Part shown: piece by piece, positions 15,365 to 24,873 of the stretch
Position numbering within the stretch: position 1 is the stretch's first letter
How the letters are laid out: every line of letters begins with the position of its first letter
Notes under the pieces: generated by a model
What the model saw: only the letters and a program-made list of their open reading frames with translations
What the model was told of the DNA's origin: nothing
The model's database searches: none
Translations under genes and position numbers: made by a program
Source: Sphingomonas sp. UNC305MFCol5.2
GTDB taxonomy: Bacteria; Pseudomonadota; Alphaproteobacteria; Sphingomonadales; Sphingomonadaceae
DNA length: 64,000 nucleotides
Direction: 5' to 3'
NCBI RefSeq assembly: GCF_000712135.1
Contig: NZ_JOOE01000002.1
Coordinates: forward strand, 310,001-374,000

Positions 15365-18217
15365 ATGAAGCGGTTTGCGCTTTACGTTTCGGTTGCGCCG
15401 TTCGCGCTGATGGCATTTCCTGCATATTCCCAGACCACGGTCACGGCAGCGACCCAGGATGCGCCTGCCGCAGATGAGCAAAAGGAAAAGGCTCCCGCCG
15501 GCGAATCCGGCACCGAGGCAGACCCCCGGGACATTGTGGTGACGGGCTATCGCGCCAGCCTCGGGACCGCGCAGGCGATCAAGCGCAATTCCGATGCGAT
15601 TCTGGACGCGATCGTCGCGCAGGACATCGGCAAGCTTCCCGACAACACGGCTGCAGAATCGCTCGCCCGCGTTACCGGCGTGCAAGTGAATCGCTTCAGC
15701 GACGAAGTGAGCCAGGTTCTGGTTCGCGGCCTCCCCGACGTCGCAACCACGTTCAACGGCCGCGACATCTTCACTGCCGAGCTTCGACGTTCCCAGCTGC
15801 AGGATTTCCCTGCAGGCGCGTTGGCCGGCCTGGAAGTCTACAAGTCCGGCACGGCGGACTTGCTCGAGCCCGGCCTTGCCGGCCTCATCAACGTTCGCTC
15901 ACGCCGTCCGTTCGACTTCACCGAGAATTTCGTCGTCGCCGGCGGCATTCGCGGCACCTACAATGACCAGAGCGGCAAGTACGACCCCCTCGGGAACATT
16001 CTGATCAGCGCTCGCGCCGATAGCTCCATTGGCGAGATCGGCATTCTGGTGAATGCCTCCTACAGCCAGGCGCAATATCGGAACGCGGTGCGCTGGGGGG
16101 ACGGCTGGATCACCGGCCCGAGCGCGGGAACGACGGTCCAGCCTGCGTCCGTCGGCCGGGATTTCCGCATCCCCGGAGCGGTCGGCGTATATAATGACAG
16201 CGGCAAGCGCTGGCGCCCGGCGCTCAATGCCAGCGTTCAGTGGAAGCCGAACCCCGATCTCGAGATTTACTACGACTTCCTCTACCAGGGCTATCGCGGA
16301 CGCGGCGCCAACGACTGGTGGCGCACGCCGCTGATCGACGGCAATCCGACGCTGACCAATGTCGTCCTGCGCGAAGACAAGCCGGATCAGGTGGAGAGCC
16401 TGACCAAGGTTGGCGGTTTCCGTCCGGAAGCCTATCGCAGCACCAACGCCGGCTACACCAACACCTATCAGGCGGCAGGCGGCATCAAGTGGAATGTCGG
16501 CCGCGCCAAATTGTCGACCGATCTCGCTTATACGCGAAGCGAATATGGCTCGGACGAATGGAGCTTCGACTCCTCGCTGTTCAGCTCGCCGACGGCCAAT
16601 GTCGACTTCTTCGTCGACAACGGCGTGTCATGGGATTTCGAAGGCTTCGATGTCAAAAATCCGGCCAATTATCGCTGGCGCGGCTATTACGAGAGCATCT
16701 ACCGCGTGCAGGGCAAGGGATGGCAATGGCGGGGCGATCTCGACCTCGAGACGGACATCTCGTTCCTGCCGAAATTCCAGTTCGGCGTACGGTGGACCGA
16801 TCGCGACGCCTCGCTCCGGCGCGGGAACCGCTACGCTTATACCGACACGCTCAACATCCCCCTCGCGAACACTCCGGCAGGCGAGCTCGAGCTGACGCAG
16901 GATGCGTTCCGCGGCAATCAGGGCTTCACCAGCTGGCTCATGCCTTCGCGTGAGGGCATTGCCGGCAATGCGCCCGCGTTGCGGCAATTCGCCTACAAGG
17001 CTCTGCAGCAGATCGTTGCGGCGAACCCCAATGATGCGGGCTACCGCGATGCGCTCGCCCGCTTCTCGACCCCCACCGTCCAGCTCGATCCCCGCGCCGC
17101 CTTCTTCGCGGAAGAGCAGACCTATGCGTTCTATGGCCAGACCAAATACGAATTCAATTTGGGCAATTTCCGCATCGACGGTCTGATCGGCGCGCGCGTG
17201 GTCAATACCGTGGGACGGTACAGCGGCAATTCGAACGTCACCTTCAATGGCGTCACGACCAGCGAACCGCGTGTGACGAAGGCGAACTATGTCGACGTGC
17301 TTCCGAACTTCAGCCTCCGCATCCGCCCGGACGACAAGCTGCAGATCCGCTTCGGCGTGACGAAGACCCGGACCAAGCCCGAATTCGGACAGCTCAATCC
17401 GGCACTGTCCATCTCGCAGAACACCTCCACCATTCCGCCCGGCGGCGTGGTGCCGGACACGCGCTTCGGGCCCGGTCTCCAGGGGCGCCCCAATGCCTAT
17501 GGCAGCGGCGGCAACCCGGATCTGCAGCCGCTGACCTCGACGAACTACGACGCCACGGTCGAATATTACTTCTCGCCGACCGCCTCGCTGAGCGCAGCGG
17601 TATTCTATCGCGATCTGAACGGCTTCATCGCGAATTATACCAATCGTACGATCGATCCCGTATATGGCCTCATCGAGATCAACCGCCCCGAGAATGCCGG
17701 CGCGGGCAGGATCAAGGGCGTCGAGGTGGGCGGTCAGACCTTCCTCGACTTCCTGCCCGGAATCCTCAGTGGCTTCGGCGTGCAGGCGAACGTGACCTAT
17801 CTCGATGGCGAGCAGCAATATCCCGCGAACCTGTTTGCCAGCGTGACGGGCAGCAACGCAGAACCGCCGTTCGTGAAGATCCCGGGCCTGTCGAAGTGGA
17901 CATACAATGCGGCTCTGTTCTTCGAGAAGGGCAAAATATCTTCGCGCCTTTCCTTGAACAATCGTGCGTCCTTCCTGAATGGGAATTTCGTCAACGCGCA
18001 GGGCGTCTACCTGGGTGAAGGAACCGAGAACATCAACCGTCTGGATTTCTCGTTCAACTATACACCGATACCGGAAATAACCTTTACGCTGGATGTCGCA
18101 AACATCCTTGCGAAACCTTTCAACAACTATGCCCAATATGCGGAGGACCGCTACTATCCGCGCGACATTCGCGACGAGGGCCGCTATTTTGGTCTAGGCG
18201 CGCGATTCCGCTTCTAA
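15365..18217 (+). CDS. TonB-dependent receptor of the Caulobacter/Xanthomonas type (glycan locus)
   Basis: A 950-residue outer-membrane transporter. A signal peptide covers residues 1-22 (ending FPAYS). The TonB box DIVVTGYR lies at 56-63 and is followed by a plug domain (about 75-190, with LPDNTAAESLARVTGVQVNR and AGLINVRSR). A 22-strand barrel ends in aromatic GLGARFRF, as needed for BAM recognition. AGGAGAGGGGAC precedes the ATG. It is followed by a FadR-type regulator, a beta-galactosidase and an alpha-L-rhamnosidase. It probably imports a galactose- and rhamnose-containing oligosaccharide across the outer membrane, with energy from TonB-ExbBD. Substrate is inferred from neighbours. Confidence 0.93.
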   Translation: MKRFALYVSVAPFALMAFPAYSQTTVTAATQDAPAADEQKEKAPAGESGTEADPRDIVVTGYRASLGTAQAIKRNSDAILDAIVAQDIGKLPDNTAAESLARVTGVQVNRFSDEVSQVLVRGLPDVATTFNGRDIFTAELRRSQLQDFPAGALAGLEVYKSGTADLLEPGLAGLINVRSRRPFDFTENFVVAGGIRGTYNDQSGKYDPLGNILISARADSSIGEIGILVNASYSQAQYRNAVRWGDGWITGPSAGTTVQPASVGRDFRIPGAVGVYNDSGKRWRPALNASVQWKPNPDLEIYYDFLYQGYRGRGANDWWRTPLIDGNPTLTNVVLREDKPDQVESLTKVGGFRPEAYRSTNAGYTNTYQAAGGIKWNVGRAKLSTDLAYTRSEYGSDEWSFDSSLFSSPTANVDFFVDNGVSWDFEGFDVKNPANYRWRGYYESIYRVQGKGWQWRGDLDLETDISFLPKFQFGVRWTDRDASLRRGNRYAYTDTLNIPLANTPAGELELTQDAFRGNQGFTSWLMPSREGIAGNAPALRQFAYKALQQIVAANPNDAGYRDALARFSTPTVQLDPRAAFFAEEQTYAFYGQTKYEFNLGNFRIDGLIGARVVNTVGRYSGNSNVTFNGVTTSEPRVTKANYVDVLPNFSLRIRPDDKLQIRFGVTKTRTKPEFGQLNPALSISQNTSTIPPGGVVPDTRFGPGLQGRPNAYGSGGNPDLQPLTSTNYDATVEYYFSPTASLSAAVFYRDLNGFIANYTNRTIDPVYGLIEINRPENAGAGRIKGVEVGGQTFLDFLPGILSGFGVQANVTYLDGEQQYPANLFASVTGSNAEPPFVKIPGLSKWTYNAALFFEKGKISSRLSLNNRASFLNGNFVNAQGVYLGEGTENINRLDFSFNYTPIPEITFTLDVANILAKPFNNYAQYAEDRYYPRDIRDEGRYFGLGARFRF

Positions 18218-18225
18218 TGGATTGT

Positions 18226-18262
18226 CTCGTCGAAGGGGCGGCGCGCCCGCTCCTTCGACGAG
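18226..18262 (+). terminator. Hairpin after the TonB receptor
   Basis: CTCGTCGAAGG (18226-18236) pairs perfectly with CCTTCGACGAG (18252-18262) around a 15-base GC-rich loop, nine bases after the receptor stop. There is no T-tract, so it may act as a factor-dependent terminator or 3'-end stabiliser. Confidence 0.6.
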
Positions 18263-18366
18263 TCCTTCAGCAAAACGCGGGGCGTCGCTACGCCTCGATC
18301 GGGTCGACTGAATGCGCGCGATGCACGCGCCACCGATCATCAACCCGGCCCGCTTGTTCTCCATTA

Positions 18367-18377
18367 TTGTCAGACAA
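18367..18377. promoter_or_regulatory. FadR-type GntR operator upstream of the regulator gene
   Basis: TTGTCAGACAA, identical to the proximal receptor operator at 15304-15314, lies 125 bases before the regulator ATG. A second, variant site follows 50 bases downstream. The pair suggests autoregulation. Confidence 0.65.
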
Positions 18378-18416
18378 GACGAGCGTGCCGCGTCGTTGCT
18401 GCCAAGCCCGCTTCTA

Positions 18417-18427
18417 TTGCCTGACAA
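18417..18427. promoter_or_regulatory. FadR-type GntR operator, second site before the regulator
   Basis: TTGCCTGACAA, identical to the site at 15220-15230, is 75 bases before the regulator start. The receptor and the regulator therefore each have one TTGTCAGACAA and one TTGCCTGACAA site. Confidence 0.55.
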
Positions 18428-18501
18428 AAACACGCATTCCGTAACGGCGGGGTTGCCGCCGCGGCGCCCGCGAGCCTAAGCTCACCCCTCGGAGGGATAA
18501 C

Positions 18502-19266
18502 ATGACGGCGGGCAAGCGCGGGCGACCTGCCCATATTTCTCTGGCACAGCAGCTCGGCGTTTCGATCGTCACCGGGCGCAACGCGCCCGGCACCATCCTC
18601 CCCGGCGAGATCGATCTGGCCGAGAAGTTCGGCGTGTCGCGCAGCGTGATACGCGAATCGCTGCGGATGCTGTCTGCCAAGGGGCTCGTCGAGAGCAAGC
18701 CGAAGGCCGGCACCAAAGTCCGCGACCGTCATTTCTGGAACATGCTCGATCCAGAGCTGCTCGGCTGGATGTTCGAGGGGGCGCCTCCGCTCCCCTTCGT
18801 GCACAGCCTCTTCCAGTTGCGCATGATCGTCGAGCCCTCGGCAGCGGAGCTGGCAGCGCTGGGGCGAAGCGCGCGCCAGCTGTCGCGCATGGGCCACGCG
18901 CTCGAGGAGATGGCCAAGCACGGACTCGAGAACGAGATAGGCCGCGCCGCCGATCAGCGCTTCCACGCCCTCATCCTCGAAGCAACCGGGAACGAACTGC
19001 TGGTCAGCCTCTCCGCCAGCATCTCCGCCGCGGTTCATTGGACCACCTTCTTCAAGTATCGCAGCAACAGGAAGCCCATCGATCCGATGCCTCCGCACCA
19101 GGCGTTGTTCGAGGCGATCGCCAATAGCGACGCGGCCGCCGCGCGCGAGGCGACCATCGTGCTGGTTCGCCAGGCCCAGATCGATACCGAAGTGGCAATC
19201 GAGGAGGAAACGCATCGTGCTGCCTCGGGACCGAAAGAGAACGGGCACGCGGCACCTCGCGGCTAG
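18502..19266 (+). CDS. GntR-family regulator, FadR/FCD subfamily
   Basis: A 254-residue repressor-type protein. The winged helix (about residues 12-75) contains LPGEIDLAEKFGVSRSVIRE and LSAKGLVESKPKAGTKV. An all-helical FCD effector domain (about 95-230) carries probable metal or ligand residues in DQRFHALILEATGN and PPHQALFEAI. GGAGGATAAC gives a strong ribosome site for the ATG. FCD regulators of this shape usually sense sugar acids or sugars. Its likely targets are the TTGYCNGACAA sites before the TonB receptor and before itself, with a weaker site before the beta-galactosidase. It is followed at 180 bp by the glycosidase genes. Confidence 0.9.
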   Translation: MTAGKRGRPAHISLAQQLGVSIVTGRNAPGTILPGEIDLAEKFGVSRSVIRESLRMLSAKGLVESKPKAGTKVRDRHFWNMLDPELLGWMFEGAPPLPFVHSLFQLRMIVEPSAAELAALGRSARQLSRMGHALEEMAKHGLENEIGRAADQRFHALILEATGNELLVSLSASISAAVHWTTFFKYRSNRKPIDPMPPHQALFEAIANSDAAAAREATIVLVRQAQIDTEVAIEEETHRAASGPKENGHAAPRG

Positions 19267-19311
19267 GCGGCAAGCGCCGGCGCCTGCGCCGCTTTCGGCG
19301 ACCCGGCGGGC

Positions 19312-19346
19312 TTGACCGACACCTCCCTGGCTTTATTGTCTTACTT
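19312..19346 (+). promoter_or_regulatory. Candidate promoter and weak operator of the glycosidase genes
   Basis: TTGACC (19312-19317) and TATTGT (19334-19339) are 16 bases apart. TTGTCTTACTT at 19336-19346 overlaps the -10 and matches the FCD-GntR operator except for the last half-site base. This mirrors the arrangement at the TonB receptor. Confidence 0.4.
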
Positions 19347-19446
19347 AATAATGGAGGGGAAGCGTTGGCGGCGACGGCACCGGCCGCCGCGCCATCGATC
19401 TGGGGCTGTGAACCCGGACGCTCTCGTCGAACCGGGAGGCCAATCG

Positions 19447-21552
19447 GTGAAGAAGATCACGCGCGCGTTGCTCGCATCGGCCCTGGTTCTGGCGGAACCC
19501 GGCGTCGCGGCGCCCCCGGCCACGAAGCTTCCAGGCACGATCCTGTACGGCGTCGCTTATTATGACGAGTACACGCCGGTCGACCGTGTCGAAGAAGATG
19601 CGCGGCTGATGAAGGCGGCCAACATCAGTGTCGTCCGGATCGCCGAATCGACCTGGGGAACGCTCGAACGGCAACCCGGCGTGTTCGATTTCAGCCATGT
19701 CGACCGGATGCTGGCGGCGATGCACCGTCACGGCATCAAGGTGATCGTCGGCACGCCCACTTATGCCATTCCGACCTGGCTCGCGCGCGCGCATCCGAAC
19801 GTGCTCGTCACCCGGCCCAACGGCCGCGCCGAATTCGGCTACCGCCAGAACATGGACATCACCGACCCCGACTATCGCGCCGCGGCCGAGCGCGTGATCA
19901 TCGCGCTGATCGATCATGTGAAGGACCATCCGGCCGTCATCGGTTATCAGGTCGACAACGAGACCAAGGCCTATGGCACCAGCGGCCCCAATGTGCAGGC
20001 GGCTTTCGTCGCTGCGGTGAAGGCGAAATGGCCGAGCCTCGACGCGCTGAACAAGGCATGGGGGCTCGATTACTGGAGCAACCGGATCAATCGCTGGGAG
20101 GATTTCCCCTCCACCAACGGCACGATGAACGCGAGCGTCGCCAATGCCTTCGCCGAGTTCCAGCGCGGCCTCGTCACCGAATTCCTGACCTGGCAGGCAG
20201 GTCTCGTCCGCGCCCATGCCCGGCCCGATCAGTTCATCACGCAGAATTTCGATCTGGGCTGGCGTGGCCATTCCTATGGCGTGCAGCCCGAAGTGAACCA
20301 TTGGCTCGCCGCCCGCCCCCTCGATGTCGCGGGTATCGACATCTACCACCCTAGCCAGGAACGGCTGACCGGCGCCGAGATCGCCTTTGGCGGCGATCTG
20401 ACCCGCTCGATGCGCGACGGCCAGAATTATCTGGTGCTCGAGACGCAGGCGCAGGGCTTCCCCGAATGGACGCCCTTCCCCGGCCAGCTGCGGCTGCAGG
20501 CGTTCAGCCACCTCGCCTCCGGCGCCCATCTGGTCGAATATTGGCACTGGGCGACGACCGCAAACGCCGTGGAGACTTATTGGCGCGGGCTGCTGGGGCA
20601 GGACTACAAGCCCAACGCGCTCTATGACGAAGCCAGGGGCATCGGCGCGGACTTCAAGCGGCTCGGGCCCAAACTGGTCGACATGACCAAGCGAAACCAG
20701 GTCGCGGTCTATGTCAGTAACCGTGCGCAAAGCGCCTTCGATTCGTTTCGGATCAACGCCGACGGGCAGAGCATCAGCTACAACGAAGTGCTCCGCCCCT
20801 TCTATGACGCGCTCTACCGGCAGAATATCGAAGCCGACATCCTTTCGCCCGATTCGAAGATCTCGCTCGATCGCTACAAGCTGATCATCGTACCCGCACT
20901 CTATGCCGCGAGCGACGCCGAACTCGAGCGGCTCAACGCCTTTGCCCGCGCCGGGGGCCACGTCGTCTACACCTTCAAGAGCGGCTTTTCCGACGAGAAC
21001 ACCAAGGTCCGCTACACAGCCCAGCCCGGCGGGATCGCCGAGGCGGCGGGGGTCACCTATCAAATGTACACGCCTCCGCGCGACGTGACGCTCGATGTGG
21101 ACCCGTTCCGCGCAGGCCCGCCGGCCACCCCAGATGCGTTGAAGGTGCGCTGGTGGATGGAGATGCTGAAGCCCACCACGGCGACGGTGCTGGCGCGGTA
21201 CCACCACCCCTCCTGGCCCCCCGATGCCGCGATCACGCGCAACCGCTACGGCAAGGGCGAGGTCACCTATGTCGGGTTCATGCCGAGCGACGCCTTGATC
21301 GAGGAGTTGCTCGCCGACGCCGCGCACCGGGCCGAAGTGCCGGTCGGCACGACGCGCTTCCCGCTGATCGTGCGGGGCGGGACGCTGAAGAACGGCCACC
21401 GGGTACGCTATGTCCTGAACTATTCGGCCCGCCCAGCGACGCTGGCGGCAGGCGTCGCGCCGGGAACCGAGCTTATCACCGGGCGCAGGCTGGGCAGCGG
21501 CGATGCACTCGCGTTGTCGCCATGGGGCGTCGCCGTGGTTGAAGAGGACTGA
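19447..21552 (+). CDS. Secreted GH42-like beta-galactosidase
   Basis: Translation from the GTG at 19447 gives 701 residues. GGGAGG stands seven bases upstream and a signal peptide follows at once (MKKITRALLASALVLA, ending GVAA). Earlier starts would bury that signal. The catalytic barrel has the GH42 pattern: acid/base E172 in YQVDNETKAYG and nucleophile E332 in LVLETQAQGF. A trimerisation-like A4 domain follows (about 430-620, with VAVYVSNRAQSAFDSF and GGHVVYTFKSG). Family enzymes release terminal beta-D-galactose. Export plus the neighbouring rhamnosidase and receptor suggests debranching of a galactose/rhamnose glycan in the periplasm. The rhamnosidase ATG is seven bases after its stop. 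Confidence 0.88.
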   Translation: MKKITRALLASALVLAEPGVAAPPATKLPGTILYGVAYYDEYTPVDRVEEDARLMKAANISVVRIAESTWGTLERQPGVFDFSHVDRMLAAMHRHGIKVIVGTPTYAIPTWLARAHPNVLVTRPNGRAEFGYRQNMDITDPDYRAAAERVIIALIDHVKDHPAVIGYQVDNETKAYGTSGPNVQAAFVAAVKAKWPSLDALNKAWGLDYWSNRINRWEDFPSTNGTMNASVANAFAEFQRGLVTEFLTWQAGLVRAHARPDQFITQNFDLGWRGHSYGVQPEVNHWLAARPLDVAGIDIYHPSQERLTGAEIAFGGDLTRSMRDGQNYLVLETQAQGFPEWTPFPGQLRLQAFSHLASGAHLVEYWHWATTANAVETYWRGLLGQDYKPNALYDEARGIGADFKRLGPKLVDMTKRNQVAVYVSNRAQSAFDSFRINADGQSISYNEVLRPFYDALYRQNIEADILSPDSKISLDRYKLIIVPALYAASDAELERLNAFARAGGHVVYTFKSGFSDENTKVRYTAQPGGIAEAAGVTYQMYTPPRDVTLDVDPFRAGPPATPDALKVRWWMEMLKPTTATVLARYHHPSWPPDAAITRNRYGKGEVTYVGFMPSDALIEELLADAAHRAEVPVGTTRFPLIVRGGTLKNGHRVRYVLNYSARPATLAAGVAPGTELITGRRLGSGDALALSPWGVAVVEED

Positions 21553-21559
21553 CCGGCCC

Positions 21560-24500
21560 ATGCCCCTGATCGATCGCCGTACCTTGTTGGCCGGCGGGCT
21601 CGGCGCCGGCTGGCTGGCGGCGCCCGGGGCACACGCCTGGACGGCGACGCGGCTCGGAGCCGACAATCTGCGCGCCGCCGCATTGCAGGACCCGCTGGGT
21701 ATCGGCGACGCGCGGCCCATGCTGTCCTGGCAAGTGATCGGGCCGGCGGGCACGGCACAGGCCGCCTATCGCATTCGCGTCGCGAGCGATCCGGCGATGC
21801 TTGCGTCGGGGAAAGCCGATCTTTGGGACAGCGGGCGCGTCGAAAGCGGCATCTCGACGGGTGTGCCCTATGCCGGCCGGGTGCTGGAATCGCGGCAGCG
21901 CTGTCACTGGCAGGTCAAGCTCTGGAGCCCGGACGGGGAATCCGGCTGGAGCGCGCCGGCGGTCTGGGAAATGGGTTTGCTGCTGCCGGCGGACTGGTCG
22001 GGCGAATGGCTGGCGATCGAAAGCGCGGCCGAGCGCGACGACCGGCTGGCCGAACCGCGCTGGGCCAAGGCGCAGACGCCGGACGAGCGGCAACCTGGCC
22101 GGTTCCGCCTTTCCTTCCGCAGCGGTGCCGGCGAAGGCCGGCTGATCCTCCATACAGCGAGCAAGCTCGTCGGGTTGATGCTCGACGGACGGCCGATCGA
22201 AGTGCCGTCCTGGCATCCGGACGCCTATGGCGGACCGCCTGCGGCGAGTTTCCCCCTCGCGCTGATGGCGGGCGAGCATGTGCTGACGGCGGAGGTGGCC
22301 GCACGTCGCGAGGGCGGCAAGGCGCTCGCAACGCTCGCCGCGCAGATCCGGGTGCCGCAGGCCGACGGCTCGGTCCTGCGCCTGGTCGAAGGCTGGCGTG
22401 TCGCGGGGCCCGACGACAGTTGGACGCCAGCGACGATGCGCGCAAATCGGAGGCATTTCCCCTGGCCGCCTACGCCCGCCCGGCTGTTGCGCCGGGCATT
22501 TCGGCTGGGCGCCGCTCCACGCACGGCGCGGCTCTACGTGGCGGCGCTTGGAGGCTACCGGATCTGGATCAACGGCCAACGGGTCGGCGACGACGAGCTC
22601 CAATGCGAACCCGCCGAGTATCGCAAGCACATTCCGTATCGCACCTATGACGTTGCACCGCTGCTGCGGGCGGGCGACAATGTCGTCGGCGTGCTGGCCG
22701 GCGACGGCTTCTACGCCAGCTATCAGGCACCCGACGGCCGCTGGGCCTATGGCCCCGCGCCGCGCCGGCTGAAGCTGATGATCGAGGCGCGGACGGCGGA
22801 TGGCGCCGTGGAGCGGATCGCGACCAATTCCGAATGGCGCCACCGGCAATCGCCGATCACCCTCTCGGAAATCTATGCCGGCGAGGATCACGATCGCCGC
22901 GAATGGCCGCAGGACTGGTCCGCCTTTGGCTTCGACGACGGCACCTGGGAACGCGCATGGCCGGCGCCCGTCCCCGCCGCGCAACTGGTTTCCCCGCTGG
23001 CGCAGCCGATCCGGGCCACGCGCATCGTGCCGCCGCTCACGATCCGCCGGATCGGGCCGCGCACGCACCTCGTCGATTTCGGGCAGAATTTCGCGGGCCG
23101 CGTGCGCCTGACCGTGGCGGGCGGGCGCGGGAACCTGGTGACCGTCGAGCACGCCGAGATCCTGACCGCCGACGGGATGCTCGACCGCCGCAACCTGCGC
23201 GCGGCACGCGCGGAGGATCGCTACATCCTGTCCGGCGACCCGAAGGAGACGCTGGAGCCCGTCTTCACCTTCCAGGGCTTTCGCTACGCACAAGTCGACG
23301 GCCTTGCCGAGTTGCGTGCCGATATGGTCGAGGGCGTGGTCCTCTCCAGCGACCTGCCCGAGATCGGCACCTTCACGATCGCGGAACCCACCATCCAGAA
23401 GCTGTGGCTCAACACCTTGTGGAGCCAGCGGTCGAACTTCCGTGGCAACCCCACCGATTGCCCGCAGCGCGACGAGCGCCTCGGCTGGACCGGCGATGCC
23501 CAGGTCTTCTGGGATACCGCCGCGTTCAACATGGACGTGGGCGGCTTCACGCGCTCCTTCACGCGCATGCTGCGCGACGATCAGGCCGCCAACGGCGCCT
23601 ATCCGATGTGGTCGCCCTCGCCCAAGGGATTGGGATGGGGAACGTCCACCCCGACCCCGGGCTGGGCGGATGCGGGGGTGATGCTGCCCTATGTCAGCTT
23701 CCTGCACACGGGCGGCGCGAGCGTGGTCGACGACAATTGGGCGGCGATGACCGCGTATCTCGAGGGCATCCTCGCGGCCAATCCGGACGGACTCTGGAAG
23801 GAAGGACGCGGCGCCGATCTGGGCGACTGGCTGGCGCTCGACGCCAAACAGCCCGGCGACGAGACGACCCCCAAGCCCTTGATCGCGACCGCGATGCTCG
23901 CGCGCTCGCTCGACCAGATGGCGCGCATGGCGGCGTGGACCGGCCGGAAAATGGATGCCTCCACCTGGCGGCGGCGCGCCGAGGCCACGCGATCGGCCTT
24001 TGCCCGGGCCTTCGTCACGGCCGACGGCATTGTCGGCAACGGCAGCCACACCGGCTACATTCTCGCATTGCGTCTCGACCTGGTGCCGAAGACCCTCCGC
24101 GGCGCCGCGGGAGCGAGGCTTGCCGCGGACATCCGGCGACGCGGCACGTTGCTGTCGACAGGGTTTCTCGGCACGCCGCTCGCGCTCGACGCCCTCGTCG
24201 ACATCGGCGAGCGCGCCCTCGCCTTCGACCTGTTGCTGCGCACCGATTATCCTTCCTGGGGCTATATGGTGCGCCGCGGCGGCGCGACGACGACCTGGGA
24301 ACGCTGGAACAGCGACGTCGGCGACGTCTCGATGAACTCGTTCAACCATTATGCCTTCGGCGCGGTCTGCTCGTTCCTATATCGTCGGGTGGGCGGTGTC
24401 GAACCCATCGAGCCCGGCTTCCGCCGCTTCCGGATCGCCCCCGCATTCGATCCGCGCATCGGCTCCGCGAGCGTGTCGCTCGATAGCGCTTCAGGTCCCA

Positions 24501-24640
24501 TTCGGCTGAAGTGGGGCCGCGATGGGAGCCGCATCGCTACCCGGTTGGAAGTGCCCGCGAACACGACCGCCGAGCTAATGCTGCCTGGCCTCCGTCGGAT
24601 CTGCCACCCCGGTCGGCACGAACTGACCTCTCGCGGCTGA
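21560..24640 (+). CDS. Tat-exported GH78 alpha-L-rhamnosidase
   Basis: A 1026-residue multidomain glycosidase. The N-terminus has a twin-arginine signal (DRRTLLAGG, then a hydrophobic stretch to AHA). Beta-sandwich domains follow, including GDNVVGVLAGDGFY and HLVDFGQNFAGRVRL. The (alpha/alpha)6 catalytic domain carries the GH78 signature NPTDCPQRDERLGWTGDAQ with D638 and E639, and WGYMVRRGGATTTWERWNS later. It removes terminal alpha-L-rhamnose from polysaccharides or glycosides. It lies seven bases downstream of the beta-galactosidase stop and is almost certainly co-transcribed. Use of the Tat route implies folding in the cytoplasm before export. Confidence 0.93.
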   Translation: MPLIDRRTLLAGGLGAGWLAAPGAHAWTATRLGADNLRAAALQDPLGIGDARPMLSWQVIGPAGTAQAAYRIRVASDPAMLASGKADLWDSGRVESGISTGVPYAGRVLESRQRCHWQVKLWSPDGESGWSAPAVWEMGLLLPADWSGEWLAIESAAERDDRLAEPRWAKAQTPDERQPGRFRLSFRSGAGEGRLILHTASKLVGLMLDGRPIEVPSWHPDAYGGPPAASFPLALMAGEHVLTAEVAARREGGKALATLAAQIRVPQADGSVLRLVEGWRVAGPDDSWTPATMRANRRHFPWPPTPARLLRRAFRLGAAPRTARLYVAALGGYRIWINGQRVGDDELQCEPAEYRKHIPYRTYDVAPLLRAGDNVVGVLAGDGFYASYQAPDGRWAYGPAPRRLKLMIEARTADGAVERIATNSEWRHRQSPITLSEIYAGEDHDRREWPQDWSAFGFDDGTWERAWPAPVPAAQLVSPLAQPIRATRIVPPLTIRRIGPRTHLVDFGQNFAGRVRLTVAGGRGNLVTVEHAEILTADGMLDRRNLRAARAEDRYILSGDPKETLEPVFTFQGFRYAQVDGLAELRADMVEGVVLSSDLPEIGTFTIAEPTIQKLWLNTLWSQRSNFRGNPTDCPQRDERLGWTGDAQVFWDTAAFNMDVGGFTRSFTRMLRDDQAANGAYPMWSPSPKGLGWGTSTPTPGWADAGVMLPYVSFLHTGGASVVDDNWAAMTAYLEGILAANPDGLWKEGRGADLGDWLALDAKQPGDETTPKPLIATAMLARSLDQMARMAAWTGRKMDASTWRRRAEATRSAFARAFVTADGIVGNGSHTGYILALRLDLVPKTLRGAAGARLAADIRRRGTLLSTGFLGTPLALDALVDIGERALAFDLLLRTDYPSWGYMVRRGGATTTWERWNSDVGDVSMNSFNHYAFGAVCSFLYRRVGGVEPIEPGFRRFRIAPAFDPRIGSASVSLDSASGPIRLKWGRDGSRIATRLEVPANTTAELMLPGLRRICHPGRHELTSRG

Positions 24641-24873
24641 TCCCGACCCTCGTGGCTCCGGAAAGGGCGGACGCGGAATGGCTGCTGTGAGGATAGGGGT
24701 CCGTCAAAGCGGACGCCGATCCCTCCGGGCGATTACGCAGGCGCGCCCTAACCCATAATTTATTGCTCGTCTCTCAGATGCTTGAGTCGCGGAATATGGT
24801 GCCCTTTCTCGGGTGAAATATGCCGAGGATCCCGCATCGGGCCTATTATGAGCTTTAGAGAGGTGCGGGCGCT

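Noticed and set aside
21476-24349. Long minus-strand frame opposite the rhamnosidase
   Set aside because: Shadow of the GH78 gene; no ribosome site, no domain, composition typical of antisense GC-rich frames.
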